A stretch of DNA of 64,000 nt from Peribacillus sp044761665 (GTDB taxonomy: Bacteria > Bacillota > Bacilli > Bacillales > DSM-1321): positions 1 to 64,000 of the forward strand of contig NZ_JBIWCW010000014.1 in NCBI RefSeq assembly GCF_044761665.1. Reading direction: 5' to 3'. A model generated the notes under the pieces. That model was not told where the DNA came from. It was given only the letters and a program-made list of their open reading frames with translations, and ran no database searches. The stretch's first letter is position 1. The number at the start of each line of letters is the position of its first letter. The position numbers and the translations under genes are program-made. Of the stretch, positions 16,370 through 25,383 are shown piece after piece.

Positions 16370-17260
16370 ATGTCGAAAGTAATGATTATTATCAATCCTT
16401 CCTCAGGAAAAGAAAAAGCAGGAGAAATTTTGCCTAATGCAGAAAAGGTGCTTGGCGATATCTATGAGCATGTAATAGTTCGGAAGACTGAGGGTGAAGG
16501 GGACGCTTCGAAGTTTGCCAAGGAGGCCTGTGAGGGTAAGTTCGATGCCGTTATTTCGATGGGGGGAGACGGTACGGTGAATGAGACGGTGAATGGGTTG
16601 GCCGAACAGGAGCATAGGCCAAAATTCGGGATAATCCCGCTCGGAACAGTGAATGACTTTGCTAGGGCGCTTCATATACCGTTAGATCCGGTTGAAGCAA
16701 TTGAGATGCTCAAAAACTCGGATGTTAAGGAAGCGGATATTGGTAAGATCAATGATCAGTATTTCATGAATGTGTTAGCGGTCGGAGCAATTGCAGAGGC
16801 TACCTATAATGTGAGCGTGGAGCAAAAAACACGTCTTGGCTCACTTTCCTACTTTTTAGAAGGGGCCAAGACGTTAGTCAAGAAGACGCCATTTCCTATA
16901 ACCGTGGAACATGATCAGGGACGGTGGATTGGTGAGACTTATTTACTGGTCGCAACAATGACCAACTCTGTCGGTGGTTTTGAACAACTTGCACCAGATG
17001 CGGAAGTGAATGACGGTAAACTGCATACATTTATCATCAAAAGTCTTTCCATTCCGCTTATCCTCAAAATCATTCCAAGTTTAATAAGGGGAGAAATCAA
17101 GAACCATGAGGAAATAGAGTATATTCAAACCTCCAAGCTTCGTGTATCTACACCAGAGGATCTACTTGTTAACATGGATGGAGAAAGAGGTAGTGAAATG
17201 CCTTTTCAAGCTGAAGTATTGCATAATCACCTGAGTTTGTTTGTTCCGGGAGAGTCATGA
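16370..17260 (+). CDS. Diacylglycerol/lipid kinase family protein (DagK/BmrU-like)
   Basis: A 296-residue soluble kinase of the diacylglycerol-kinase catalytic family. The nucleotide-binding signature MGGDGTVNETVNGL lies near residue 62, INPSSGK at 7-13, and the downstream PLGTVNDFARAL motif is typical of YegS/DgkB/BmrU proteins. It phosphorylates a membrane lipid such as diacylglycerol with ATP, feeding phosphatidate recycling, but the substrate is not defined here. I chose ATG 16370 because GGGAGG lies 8 bases upstream; an in-frame TTG at 16337 has no such site. It is monocistronic, with a terminator at 17287-17322. Confidence 0.88.
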   Translation: MSKVMIIINPSSGKEKAGEILPNAEKVLGDIYEHVIVRKTEGEGDASKFAKEACEGKFDAVISMGGDGTVNETVNGLAEQEHRPKFGIIPLGTVNDFARALHIPLDPVEAIEMLKNSDVKEADIGKINDQYFMNVLAVGAIAEATYNVSVEQKTRLGSLSYFLEGAKTLVKKTPFPITVEHDQGRWIGETYLLVATMTNSVGGFEQLAPDAEVNDGKLHTFIIKSLSIPLILKIIPSLIRGEIKNHEEIEYIQTSKLRVSTPEDLLVNMDGERGSEMPFQAEVLHNHLSLFVPGES

Positions 17261-17286
17261 CGGATTGATAATGACCATATATAATG

Positions 17287-17325
17287 GGAAAGCTGTTCGA
17301 CCAAAGGCCGTACAGCTTTTCTTTA
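17287..17325 (+). terminator. Intrinsic terminator after the lipid kinase gene
   Basis: GAAAGCTGT pairs with ACAGCTTTC around a partly paired middle, followed by TTT. It is about 25 bases after the kinase stop. The rest of the 17261-17552 gap shows only the antiporter's upstream region. Confidence 0.8.
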
Positions 17326-17552
17326 GTATGCATGTGTTTATATCGGTAATATCTTTGATTTTAAATAACACTCCCATCACCTCATCCTCATCTTAATCCC
17401 TTACGTAGCGTTAGGGGCAACAGGTTTTAGATGAAATGTATAGATAATTCGTAATAATTCAAGGGAAGGATAGTTATTGAATGAATGAAGGCGACATATT
17501 ATGGTACGCTTATAGTTAGGAGAATAGTTAAGAAAGGAAGTCGGATGTTCGT

Positions 17553-19586
17553 ATGGAGTTTTTTCTAGTTATATTAGCGTTGCTTATACTGATAGGAGCG
17601 TCTAATATAATCAATCATTTTATCCCTTTTGTACCAGTGCCTTTAATTCAGATAGCACTGGGTGTCATAATAGCACTCTTACCTTTAGGTATACATATAC
17701 AAATGGAAACAGAACTGTTTTTGCTTTTGTTCATAGCACCACTTTTATTTAACGATGGCAAAAATGTGCCACGCACAGCCCTATGGAAGTTAAGGACGCC
17801 GATCCTCATGCTTGCTTTAGGTCTAGTATTCGTAACCGTTTGGGCAGGAGGCTATCTTATTAACTGGATGATTCCTTCTATTCCATTGCCTGCTGCATTT
17901 GCATTGGCAGCCATCTTATCTCCTACGGATGTGGTTGCGGTCAGTGCTTTGGCAAGCAGGGTTAAGTTGCCGAAAAGCATCATGCACCTTCTTGAAGGGG
18001 AAGGGCTAATGAATGATGCATCAGGTCTAGTAGCCTTTAAATTCGCTGTTGCGGCCACTGTCACAGGGGTTTTCTCCCTCGTCGATGCAACGTTCAGCTT
18101 TATCGGGATAGCTATTGGCGGGTTTGTAGGCGGGGCTATTTTATCCTTCATCATTATCAGGCTACGTGTCATCCTTCGTCGTTTAGGTATGGAAGATGTA
18201 ACGATGCATATGTTGATCCAAATCCTCACACCCTTTATCATATTCCTCGTTGTGGAGCATTTCCACCTTTCAGGTATTTTAGCTGTGGTGGCAGGAGGAA
18301 TCGTTCATGCCATTGAACGAGATCGAGAGCTATCACCAACGATTGAATTGCAGGTCGTCTCTAAGAGTACATGGTCTGTGATTCTATATGTATTGAATGG
18401 TCTTGTATTCGTTCTATTGGGTCTGCAAATTCCTAGCGTGGCCAAGATCATATTCCAAGATCCAGAATTCCATAATGGACAAGTGATTCTCTATATCGTT
18501 GTCATTACCCTATTCCTTTTTGTTTTACGATACATCTGGATCACCGCTTCTTGGTCAATCGGCTGGATGACGAAAAAATCGGGTGCCCAAAAACCGGACT
18601 TCAAAGAGGCCGGTATTATCACCATTTCCGGAGTCCGCGGAGCAGTTACACTTGCAGGGTCTTTTTCCATCCCGTATGTACTAGCTGATGGCAGCCCCTT
18701 TCCGCAGCGTTCGTTAATCATCTTCATCGCAGCGGGCGTCATATTACTGTCTCTGATCGTCGCAAGCGTCTTCCTTCCTATCGTGGCCAATGCTGAGGAA
18801 GAGGAAGTGGTGGATAAGCAGGCTGACAAGCTAAGACTGGCTACCATTCATGCACATCAAGCGGCGATTAAAATTGTGAAATCCCAGATGACGGATGAGA
18901 ACCGGGAAGCTGCTATGTCGATTATTTCGAGATACCATACGAAAATCAATGCACTTTTCTATATTGATCAGGATAAGAATTCAAATGCTATCGGAGAAGA
19001 AGAAAAAGACCTTCGCTTTAAAGCCCTTGAAGCCGAAAGGGCATTCCTTGATCAACTCATTAAAGAGGAAAGAGTGGATCGAGAATCGGCATATACTTGC
19101 TTGGAATATATCCAACGTATGGAAGGCGCGGTCACTAATCGGATGAAATTCCGTTTATACAGGTCCATGACACTTTTCAGACGATCAGCACTACAGGTGT
19201 TCAAGTTATTTTTCCCAAATAAAAAAGAAATAAGAAGAATCGATTTAGAAAGATTGGAAAAAGTGAAAGATCTTAAGATCAGGATGTATAAAGTGGCCAT
19301 TCAAGAGATACAAGCAGGTATTACTCCTGAAAACCATGAGACCTCTTCCATGATCATTGAAGAGTATAAATTACTTATCATGAGATATAAAAGAGAAAAT
19401 AAAGGGCGTACTCCAAGTAAAATGCTCAATTACGAAAGAGAACTATTTTATAAGGCGATTCAGGCAGAGCGTGACGAAGTACAGCATATGTTTGAAAATC
19501 GAAAAATCTCACGGGATGTTGCCAATAAAATTCGTCAGCAAATCAATTTGCGCGAAGCACTTACAATCAATGAAAACAGCCACTGA
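17553..19586 (+). CDS. CPA1-family Na+/H+ antiporter (NhaK/YvgP-like)
   Basis: A 677-residue cation:proton antiporter. Residues 1-410 hold about 12 membrane helices with the CPA1 ion-site motif LSPTDVVAVSALA and the following EGEGLMNDASGLVAFK. Residues ~420-677 are a charged cytoplasmic tail rich in helices. This size and layout match Bacillus NhaK (YvgP, about 670 residues), which exports Na+, K+ or Li+ for pH and salt homeostasis. The start has AAGGAAG upstream. It is monocistronic between two terminators, with no regulatory site recognised. Confidence 0.88.
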   Translation: MEFFLVILALLILIGASNIINHFIPFVPVPLIQIALGVIIALLPLGIHIQMETELFLLLFIAPLLFNDGKNVPRTALWKLRTPILMLALGLVFVTVWAGGYLINWMIPSIPLPAAFALAAILSPTDVVAVSALASRVKLPKSIMHLLEGEGLMNDASGLVAFKFAVAATVTGVFSLVDATFSFIGIAIGGFVGGAILSFIIIRLRVILRRLGMEDVTMHMLIQILTPFIIFLVVEHFHLSGILAVVAGGIVHAIERDRELSPTIELQVVSKSTWSVILYVLNGLVFVLLGLQIPSVAKIIFQDPEFHNGQVILYIVVITLFLFVLRYIWITASWSIGWMTKKSGAQKPDFKEAGIITISGVRGAVTLAGSFSIPYVLADGSPFPQRSLIIFIAAGVILLSLIVASVFLPIVANAEEEEVVDKQADKLRLATIHAHQAAIKIVKSQMTDENREAAMSIISRYHTKINALFYIDQDKNSNAIGEEEKDLRFKALEAERAFLDQLIKEERVDRESAYTCLEYIQRMEGAVTNRMKFRLYRSMTLFRRSALQVFKLFFPNKKEIRRIDLERLEKVKDLKIRMYKVAIQEIQAGITPENHETSSMIIEEYKLLIMRYKRENKGRTPSKMLNYERELFYKAIQAERDEVQHMFENRKISRDVANKIRQQINLREALTINENSH

Positions 19587-19601
19587 AATATAGAGAGAAG
19601 T

Positions 19602-19633
19602 AGCACTGTCATGTAAACTTGGCAGTGCTTTTT
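19602..19633 (+). terminator. Intrinsic terminator after the antiporter gene
   Basis: AGCACTGTC pairs with GGCAGTGCT (one G-U) and is followed by TTTT. It begins 16 bases after the stop codon. Confidence 0.9.
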
Positions 19634-19704
19634 CGCATTTTTGGAGGAGTTTCGACCATTCATAGAGAAAATGAGAAGATTAAACGAAAGATGGGGGAAA
19701 TAAG

Positions 19705-20199
19705 ATGAGAAACATTGAAACAAAAACTGTTTCATTAGCTATCTATCAGGAGGAATACGGTAAATCACTATCTTATCTTCCGAAAGATCAAGCGGTGTAT
19801 TCTGCCTTGCCAGAACAGTCTCTGAGGTATTGTGATGAGGATCCTGACAGACATCCAATCGTTGTTTTGGTGGATGAAGCCCCAGTGGGATTTTTTGTTT
19901 TGCATATCGGGGAAGCTATAAAACCATTCACGGAAAATGAAAGGGCGATTCTATTACGGGGGTTTCTTATCGATCATAACCATCAAGGCAAAAAATATGG
20001 TAGAAAAGCATTGGAAATCCTCCCAGGGTTTGCAACCGACCTTTTTCCAGGAAAGGATTGTATTGTACTCGCGGTAAATGTAAGGAATGTAGCGGCAAAA
20101 GCCCTTTACTCGAAATCTGGATTTCAAGATACAGGTGTAAAGAAGGAAGGGAGGAGCGGCTGGATGCATATTATGGAGTATAGATTACGTGTGTATTAA
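19705..20199 (+). CDS. GNAT-family N-acetyltransferase
   Basis: A 164-residue acetyl-CoA-dependent acetyltransferase. The acetyl-CoA loop is seen in LLRGFLIDHNHQGKKYGRKAL (about 90-110, a Q/R-x-x-G-x-G/A version), followed by VNVRNVAAKALYSKSGF near 137, which is the conserved motif B region. The acceptor is unknown and could be a small molecule or protein N-terminus. A GGGGGA ribosome-binding site precedes the ATG. It stands alone between the antiporter and the HemY-like gene; a weak hairpin after it has no T run. Confidence 0.85.
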   Translation: MRNIETKTVSLAIYQEEYGKSLSYLPKDQAVYSALPEQSLRYCDEDPDRHPIVVLVDEAPVGFFVLHIGEAIKPFTENERAILLRGFLIDHNHQGKKYGRKALEILPGFATDLFPGKDCIVLAVNVRNVAAKALYSKSGFQDTGVKKEGRSGWMHIMEYRLRVY

Positions 20200-20339
20200 G
20201 AGTTCCTGACATGGGGAATTTGTCGGAAATGTTACACCTGGTTCAAAAGTCCACGATGAATTCCTGGCTGTTTTAATTTTCCTTCTGCCTTATGGTACAC
20301 TTTATTTATTGTTAAGTATGCTAATAGAGGTGTGAATAT

Positions 20340-21722
20340 ATGAAAACAGTTGGAGTCATTGGCGGAGGTATTACCGGATTGTCGACCATGTATCATTTAC
20401 AAAAGATTGTGAAAGCGAACAGTCTTCCCGTAAGGTTAATATTGATAGAAGGAAAGGATATGTTGGGAGGTAAAATTAATACGGTCCATGATGGCGCATT
20501 TAAGATGGAAGCTGGTGCGGACTCGATTGTGGCCAGAAAACAAAATATAAAATCATTTATCAGAGAATTGGGCCTTGAAGATGAAGTGGTGTACAATGCC
20601 ACAGGAAGATCGTTCATCCATACAGATGGGGAACTGAAGAAAATTCCTGAGGATGCTCTATTTGGTATTCCGATGAGCCTGGAGTCCCTGGCCAAGTCCG
20701 AACTTGTTTCTGCAGAAGGAAAGGTAGACGCATTAAAGGATTTTTATACAAGAAATGAGACATTTACGAAGAATGATTCAATTGGTTTATTTTTAGAGAG
20801 ATTTCTAGGTAAGGAACTGGTTCAAAAGCAGATATCTCCAGTCTTATCCGGCGTTTATTCTGGAAAGTTAAATGACCTGACAATCGCCAAGACTTTACCG
20901 GAGATGCTGGACTATAAAAATGACTATGGTAGCATTATCCGTGGATTATCGGAGAATAAGGAAAAATATCAGAGCAAGGGAAATAAGAAATTCCTCTCGT
21001 TTAAGAACGGTTTAACGATGTTGATTGAACGGTTGGAGGTACTCCTTGATTCCGTCGAAATTTTAAAAGGCAGCCCGGTTGATAAGATAAAGAAACAGGA
21101 TGATCGGTTTATGGTGTCCCTAGTAAATGGAGAAAACATCGAAATGGACTTCGTCGTCCTATGTACTCCGCATGCGACTACTCAAAAAATATTGGGTGAT
21201 ACTGAGCTGGACCAGGATTTTGCAGGATTGCTTAATAGTTCGATGATTAGCATTTACCTTGGTTTTGATATCCCGGATAGTACACTGCCTGATGGGACAG
21301 GTTTTATTGTAGGTGAAAATAGTGATTTGATATGCAATGCTTGTACGTGGACAAGCAGGAAATGGGAACATACCTCAGAGAACAGCCAGTTGTTAGTAAG
21401 GCTCTTTTATAAGAGTTCCAACCCTGATTATGAAAAGTTACAGTCTTTATCAAAGCAGCAATTGATCCAAGTGGCTTTAGGTGATATAAAAGAAAGCCTG
21501 GATCTTTCTGAGGAACCCGTAACGAGCGAGGTCACAAAATGGCAGGATAATATGCCGAATTATCACATTCAGCATCCGTACATTGTCCAATGCTTGGAGG
21601 AGAAAATCACTGAAAAATATCCAAATTTACTTCTTGCGGGTTGTTCGTATTACGGAGTAGGAATACCTGATTGTATCGCGGATGGGGAGAAAAAGGCCCA
21701 GGAAATTGCGTCCAAACTATGA
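20340..21722 (+). CDS. hemY: Protoporphyrinogen/coproporphyrinogen oxidase (HemY-like)
   Basis: A 460-residue FAD-dependent oxidase. The dinucleotide-binding motif GVIGGGITGLSTMYHL opens the protein, and the C-terminus has the second FAD contact region LLLAGCSYYGVGIPDCIADGEKKA, typical of HemY/CgoX. In Firmicutes this enzyme oxidises coproporphyrinogen III to coproporphyrin III in heme synthesis. It is not adjacent to hemE/hemH, so it may be an extra copy rather than the hemEHY-encoded one. AGAGGTG lies 8 bases before the ATG. A terminator follows immediately. Confidence 0.85.
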   Translation: MKTVGVIGGGITGLSTMYHLQKIVKANSLPVRLILIEGKDMLGGKINTVHDGAFKMEAGADSIVARKQNIKSFIRELGLEDEVVYNATGRSFIHTDGELKKIPEDALFGIPMSLESLAKSELVSAEGKVDALKDFYTRNETFTKNDSIGLFLERFLGKELVQKQISPVLSGVYSGKLNDLTIAKTLPEMLDYKNDYGSIIRGLSENKEKYQSKGNKKFLSFKNGLTMLIERLEVLLDSVEILKGSPVDKIKKQDDRFMVSLVNGENIEMDFVVLCTPHATTQKILGDTELDQDFAGLLNSSMISIYLGFDIPDSTLPDGTGFIVGENSDLICNACTWTSRKWEHTSENSQLLVRLFYKSSNPDYEKLQSLSKQQLIQVALGDIKESLDLSEEPVTSEVTKWQDNMPNYHIQHPYIVQCLEEKITEKYPNLLLAGCSYYGVGIPDCIADGEKKAQEIASKL

Positions 21723-21728
21723 CTTAGG

Positions 21729-21756
21729 GACTGCCATGAAGGCAGTTCTTTTTATT
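21729..21756 (+). terminator. Intrinsic terminator after the hemY-like gene
   Basis: GACTGCC pairs with GGCAGTT around ATGAA, followed by CTTTTTATTG. It starts within 10 bases of the stop. Confidence 0.9.
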
Positions 21757-21928
21757 GTTTCTATCTTTTTTAAGTCTATAGAGAATGGCATGTTCGTGTG
21801 AACGGGTACACTTTAATCAAACGATTGAATGAATCCGAATTGAAAAAATAGAACATATCTTAATTCCATTTAAGGACTAACCGTTTATATTTACCTTATT
21901 TTAACGTGATTCTTTCCTTTCATTTCCG

Positions 21929-22031
21929 TTGAAGTTTTACTTAATTCCTGTATAATAAAAACCGTTAATTTAAAAATCAAATTAAACTTAAAGTTTACTA
22001 ATATAAAACTTTATTGACTGGAAGTTTACTA
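21929..22031 (+). promoter_or_regulatory. Promoter and repeated operator of the cupin regulator/potABCD operon
   Basis: TTGAAG (21929-21934) and TATAAT (21951-21956) are 16 bases apart. Downstream of the predicted start site, the decamer AAGTTTACTA occurs twice, at 21991-22000 and 22022-22031, exactly 31 bases apart (about three helical turns), with the complementary-looking AAACTTTATT between. This is a plausible autoregulatory site for the HTH-cupin protein. Confidence 0.5.
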
Positions 22032-22057
22032 TTCCTAAACGGATTGAGGGTAATACT

Positions 22058-22600
22058 ATGCATATTGGTAAAAAAATTAAAAACCTCCGTTTAAAAAAAG
22101 GATTGACTCAGGAAGAGCTGGGAGAGAGAACGGATTTAAGCAAAGGATATATCTCGCAGCTAGAAAGAGATTTAAGTTCACCTTCAATAGAGACTTTCTT
22201 TAATATCCTCGAAGTGCTTGGATGCACCCCAAAAAACTTCTTTGATGAAGAGGAGCAGGTTCAAAAGGTCGTGTATGAGGAAGAGGCCCAAACATTTTTC
22301 ATCGATGAAGAACGCGGTTATCAAATACAATGGCTTGTCCCCGAATCCAATGAAAAGGAAATGGAGCCCATTAGGCTGACCCTTCAGGAAAAAGGGGAAT
22401 TCAAGCAATTTGAACCGTCACTGTCAGAAACCTTTGGGTATGTATTGAGTGGCAGGGTAATTGTAAAGCTTGGTACATATACTTATTTTGTGAAAGCTGG
22501 CGAATCGATTTATTTCCATGCATCGGAGGAACATCAAATCATCAATGATTTCGATGGGCCATCAGAATTACTGCTTGTAGTTACGGAATCATATTTATAG
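22058..22600 (+). CDS. XRE-type regulator with cupin domain (polyamine-operon regulator)
   Basis: A 180-residue two-domain regulator. The helix-turn-helix spans about residues 5-56 (IKNLRLKKGLTQEELGERTDLSKGYISQLER, seen in pieces), and a C-terminal cupin barrel spans about 110-178, including EHQIINDFDGPSELLLV. This PuuR-like design usually senses a polyamine or related small ligand. It lies 75 bases upstream of potABCD on the same strand, so it probably controls that transporter and itself through the repeated AAGTTTACTA sites. Confidence 0.88.
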   Translation: MHIGKKIKNLRLKKGLTQEELGERTDLSKGYISQLERDLSSPSIETFFNILEVLGCTPKNFFDEEEQVQKVVYEEEAQTFFIDEERGYQIQWLVPESNEKEMEPIRLTLQEKGEFKQFEPSLSETFGYVLSGRVIVKLGTYTYFVKAGESIYFHASEEHQIINDFDGPSELLLVVTESYL

Positions 22601-22675
22601 AAGAAATCTAGTGATTGCAAACGCTTGTCTATTGGATAAATGGATGTGCGGTTCAATGGAAAGAAGGAAGTATCT

Positions 22676-23785
22676 ATGGCAAACGAAAAGATAATACGAT
22701 TTGAAAATGTTACGAAACAATTCGATGACGATACTGTTGTACTAGATAATGTAAGTTTTGAAATCGAAAGAGGTAAGTTTTATACCCTTCTGGGGCCTTC
22801 CGGTTGTGGAAAGACAACCATCCTGCGCTTGATAGCAGGATTCACGGAAGCTTCCAAAGGCGATATTTATTTTGAGGGCAAAAAAATCAATGATGTTCCG
22901 GCCAATAAACGTCAGGTCAATACGGTTTTTCAAGATTATGCCTTATTCCCACATTTGAATGTATTTGAAAACGTGGCATTTGGACTTCGGATTAAAAAAA
23001 TGAAAAATACCGATGTCGAGGTTAAGGTCAAAGAAGCCTTAAGCTTTGTGAACTTGGATGGCTATGAAAATCGCGAAATCAGGGAAATGTCAGGCGGGCA
23101 GCGTCAGCGGGTAGCGATTGCACGGGCGATTGTGAATGAACCAGAAGTCATCCTATTAGATGAACCTTTGTCAGCCCTTGATTTAAAACTGCGTACTGAG
23201 ATGCAGTACGAATTGCGGGAATTGCAACGGAGGCTTGGCATTACGTTTATCTTCGTCACTCATGACCAGGAAGAAGCACTTGCGATGTCAGACGAAATCT
23301 TTGTCCTCAATAAAGGGAAGATTCAACAAAGCGGGACGCCTCTAGACATTTATGACGAACCTTTGAACCGTTTTGTAGCGGATTTCATCGGTGAGTCCAA
23401 TATCGTAAAAGGGAAGATGATTGATGATTATCTTGTGGAGTTTGTGGGAAGGAAATTCGAATGTGTGGACCAAGGCTTGAATCGTAATGAAGCCGTGGAT
23501 ATCGTCATTCGACCTGAAGACTTGGAAATCACTTCAGTCGATCGAGGGAAACTGCAAGTTCGCGTGGACTCCCAACTGTTCCGTGGTGTTCATTATGAAA
23601 TTAGCTGCTATGACCATGATGGGAATGAGTGGTTGGTCCAATCGACGAAAAAGGTGACAGTCGGGGACGAAATCGGACTGTTCTTTGATCCTGAATCGAT
23701 ACATGTCATGCGTTTAGGAGAAACAGAGGAAGAATTCGATAAGCGTTTAGAAGCGTATAGCGATGGGGAAAGCCATGAAGAATAG
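22676..23785 (+). CDS. potA: Spermidine/putrescine ABC transporter ATPase PotA
   Basis: A 369-residue ATPase powering polyamine uptake. Walker A GPSGCGKTT, Q-loop, signature MSGGQRQRVAIARAI, Walker B VILLDEPLSALD and switch VTHDQEEAL are all intact. A C-terminal TOBE-like regulatory region (about 270-360) is as in PotA/FbpC. I selected ATG 22676 because GAAGGAAG lies 7 bases upstream; an in-frame ATG at 22640 has no site. It overlaps potB by 23 bases. All four pot genes overlap, so they form one operon with the upstream regulator. Confidence 0.93.
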   Translation: MANEKIIRFENVTKQFDDDTVVLDNVSFEIERGKFYTLLGPSGCGKTTILRLIAGFTEASKGDIYFEGKKINDVPANKRQVNTVFQDYALFPHLNVFENVAFGLRIKKMKNTDVEVKVKEALSFVNLDGYENREIREMSGGQRQRVAIARAIVNEPEVILLDEPLSALDLKLRTEMQYELRELQRRLGITFIFVTHDQEEALAMSDEIFVLNKGKIQQSGTPLDIYDEPLNRFVADFIGESNIVKGKMIDDYLVEFVGRKFECVDQGLNRNEAVDIVIRPEDLEITSVDRGKLQVRVDSQLFRGVHYEISCYDHDGNEWLVQSTKKVTVGDEIGLFFDPESIHVMRLGETEEEFDKRLEAYSDGESHEE

Positions 23786-24578
23786 ATTCTCTAGGAATAT
23801 TTACTTTATCCCTTATGTCTTATGGATCGCATTTTTCGTCATTGCACCGATTTTACTGGTTCTGTACTATTCCTTTTTCGATATTGAAGGCAACCTGTCG
23901 TTAATCAACTATCAAAAATTCTTTACTCCCGTTTATTTGAAGATGACACTTAGTTCGTTTTGGTATGCTTTTTTAATTACAGCATTCTCGCTGTTAGTAG
24001 CCTACCCAACTGCGTATCTTCTGACGAAAACCAAACATAAGCAGCTCTGGCTGCTCCTGGTCATTGTGCCTTCTTGGATTAACCTATTATTAAAGGCTTA
24101 TGCTTTCCTTGGCATATTCGGCACATATGGCATGACCAACGCCTTTTTAGAAGCGATAGGAATCGGTAAACGGCAAATACTCTTTACTGATTTCAGTTTC
24201 ATATTCGTTTCCGTTTATATTTTTATTCCATTCATGATTTTACCGATATTCAATGCCTTGGACAAAATGAACCCGACACTTGTGGATGCGGCTAATGATT
24301 TAGGCGCATCTCGATGGATGACATTCCGACGCGTAATCTTCCCATTAACGATTGACGGCGTTAAGACTGGCTGCCAGGTTGTTTTCATCCCGGCATTATC
24401 ACTGTTCATGTTGACAAGGTTGATTGCAGGAAACCGGGTCACTACACTCGGAACCGCAATTGAACAGCATTTCTTGGTGACCCAGGACTGGGGAATGGGT
24501 TCCACAATTGCCGTCTTTTTAATTATCATTATGTTCCTGATTATGTTCGTAACGGGTAACCGAAAGCAGGGTGTATAA
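23763..24578 (+). CDS. potB: Spermidine/putrescine ABC transporter permease PotB
   Basis: A 271-residue inner-membrane permease with six predicted helices. The EAA-type coupling loop DAANDLGASRWMTFRRVIFP is present, and the family-typical MPSW-like IVPSWINLLLKAYAF precedes helix 3. Together with PotC it forms the polyamine channel energised by PotA. The start may be ATG 23763 or the ATG at 23775, which removes four residues. Both lie within the end of potA. Confidence 0.92.
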   Translation: MGKAMKNRFSRNIYFIPYVLWIAFFVIAPILLVLYYSFFDIEGNLSLINYQKFFTPVYLKMTLSSFWYAFLITAFSLLVAYPTAYLLTKTKHKQLWLLLVIVPSWINLLLKAYAFLGIFGTYGMTNAFLEAIGIGKRQILFTDFSFIFVSVYIFIPFMILPIFNALDKMNPTLVDAANDLGASRWMTFRRVIFPLTIDGVKTGCQVVFIPALSLFMLTRLIAGNRVTTLGTAIEQHFLVTQDWGMGSTIAVFLIIIMFLIMFVTGNRKQGV

Positions 24579-25383
24579 ATTGAGCAAAAAATTATCACCA
24601 TTATCGAAAGTTTTCCTAGTCCTGATTTTTCTGGTACTTTATGCACCGATTTTCTTTTTAGTATTTTACTCGTTTAACAGCGGTGGAACGATGTATGATT
24701 TCGAGAGCTTTACTTTGGATTGGTATAAAGAGTTGTTCCAGGATACAAGGCTGTTGATCATTGTGTTGAATACTATCGTGATAGCTTTATTGTCGGCCCT
24801 AATCTCCACGATTATCGGGGTCATAGGAGCGATTGGCATTCGCTCATTCACAAATAGCCAAATGAGAAATTCTTTTTTATCCCTGAATAATGTCCTGATT
24901 GTCAGCCCGGATGTAATCATTGGTGCTTCCTTCTTGATTCTATTCACGATGGCTGGTATCAAGCTGGGGTTCTACTCGGTACTGTTATCACACATTGCTT
25001 TTAGTATTCCAATTGTTGTGTTACTGGTGCTTCCAAAACTTCAAGAAATGAGCCCTACCCTGATTGATGCCGCGCGTGATTTAGGAGCGAGCCGTTGGAA
25101 TGTATTGACGAAAGTCATTCTACCTTATATCTCACCCGGTATTTTTGCAGGATTTTTCATGGCCTTGACTTATTCGCTGGATGATTTTGCGGTTACGTTC
25201 TTTGTGACGGGTAATGGGTTCTCAACTTTATCAGTAGAGATCTATTCATTGGCCCGCCGGGGAATTTCATTGAATATTAATGCGTTATCGACCTTGCTAT
25301 TCTTTGTGACGCTGATACTGGTCGTTGTCTATTACTTTGTGACGCAGCGAGTCAAGCATACGGGAATGGGGGGGAAAAGATGA
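24571..25383 (+). CDS. potC: Spermidine/putrescine ABC transporter permease PotC
   Basis: A 270-residue permease with six membrane helices and the coupling loop DAARDLGASRWNVLTKVILP. It partners PotB. The start is either GTG 24571, overlapping potB by 8 bases, or TTG 24580, which has AGCAGGGTG at a better distance. The stop overlaps the potD start as ATGA. Confidence 0.92.
   Translation: MYKLSKKLSPLSKVFLVLIFLVLYAPIFFLVFYSFNSGGTMYDFESFTLDWYKELFQDTRLLIIVLNTIVIALLSALISTIIGVIGAIGIRSFTNSQMRNSFLSLNNVLIVSPDVIIGASFLILFTMAGIKLGFYSVLLSHIAFSIPIVVLLVLPKLQEMSPTLIDAARDLGASRWNVLTKVILPYISPGIFAGFFMALTYSLDDFAVTFFVTGNGFSTLSVEIYSLARRGISLNINALSTLLFFVTLILVVVYYFVTQRVKHTGMGGKR

Noticed and set aside
20202..20228. 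Hairpin TTCCTGACA / TGTCGGAA after the GNAT gene
   Set aside because: There is no T run after it, so it is not a convincing intrinsic terminator.
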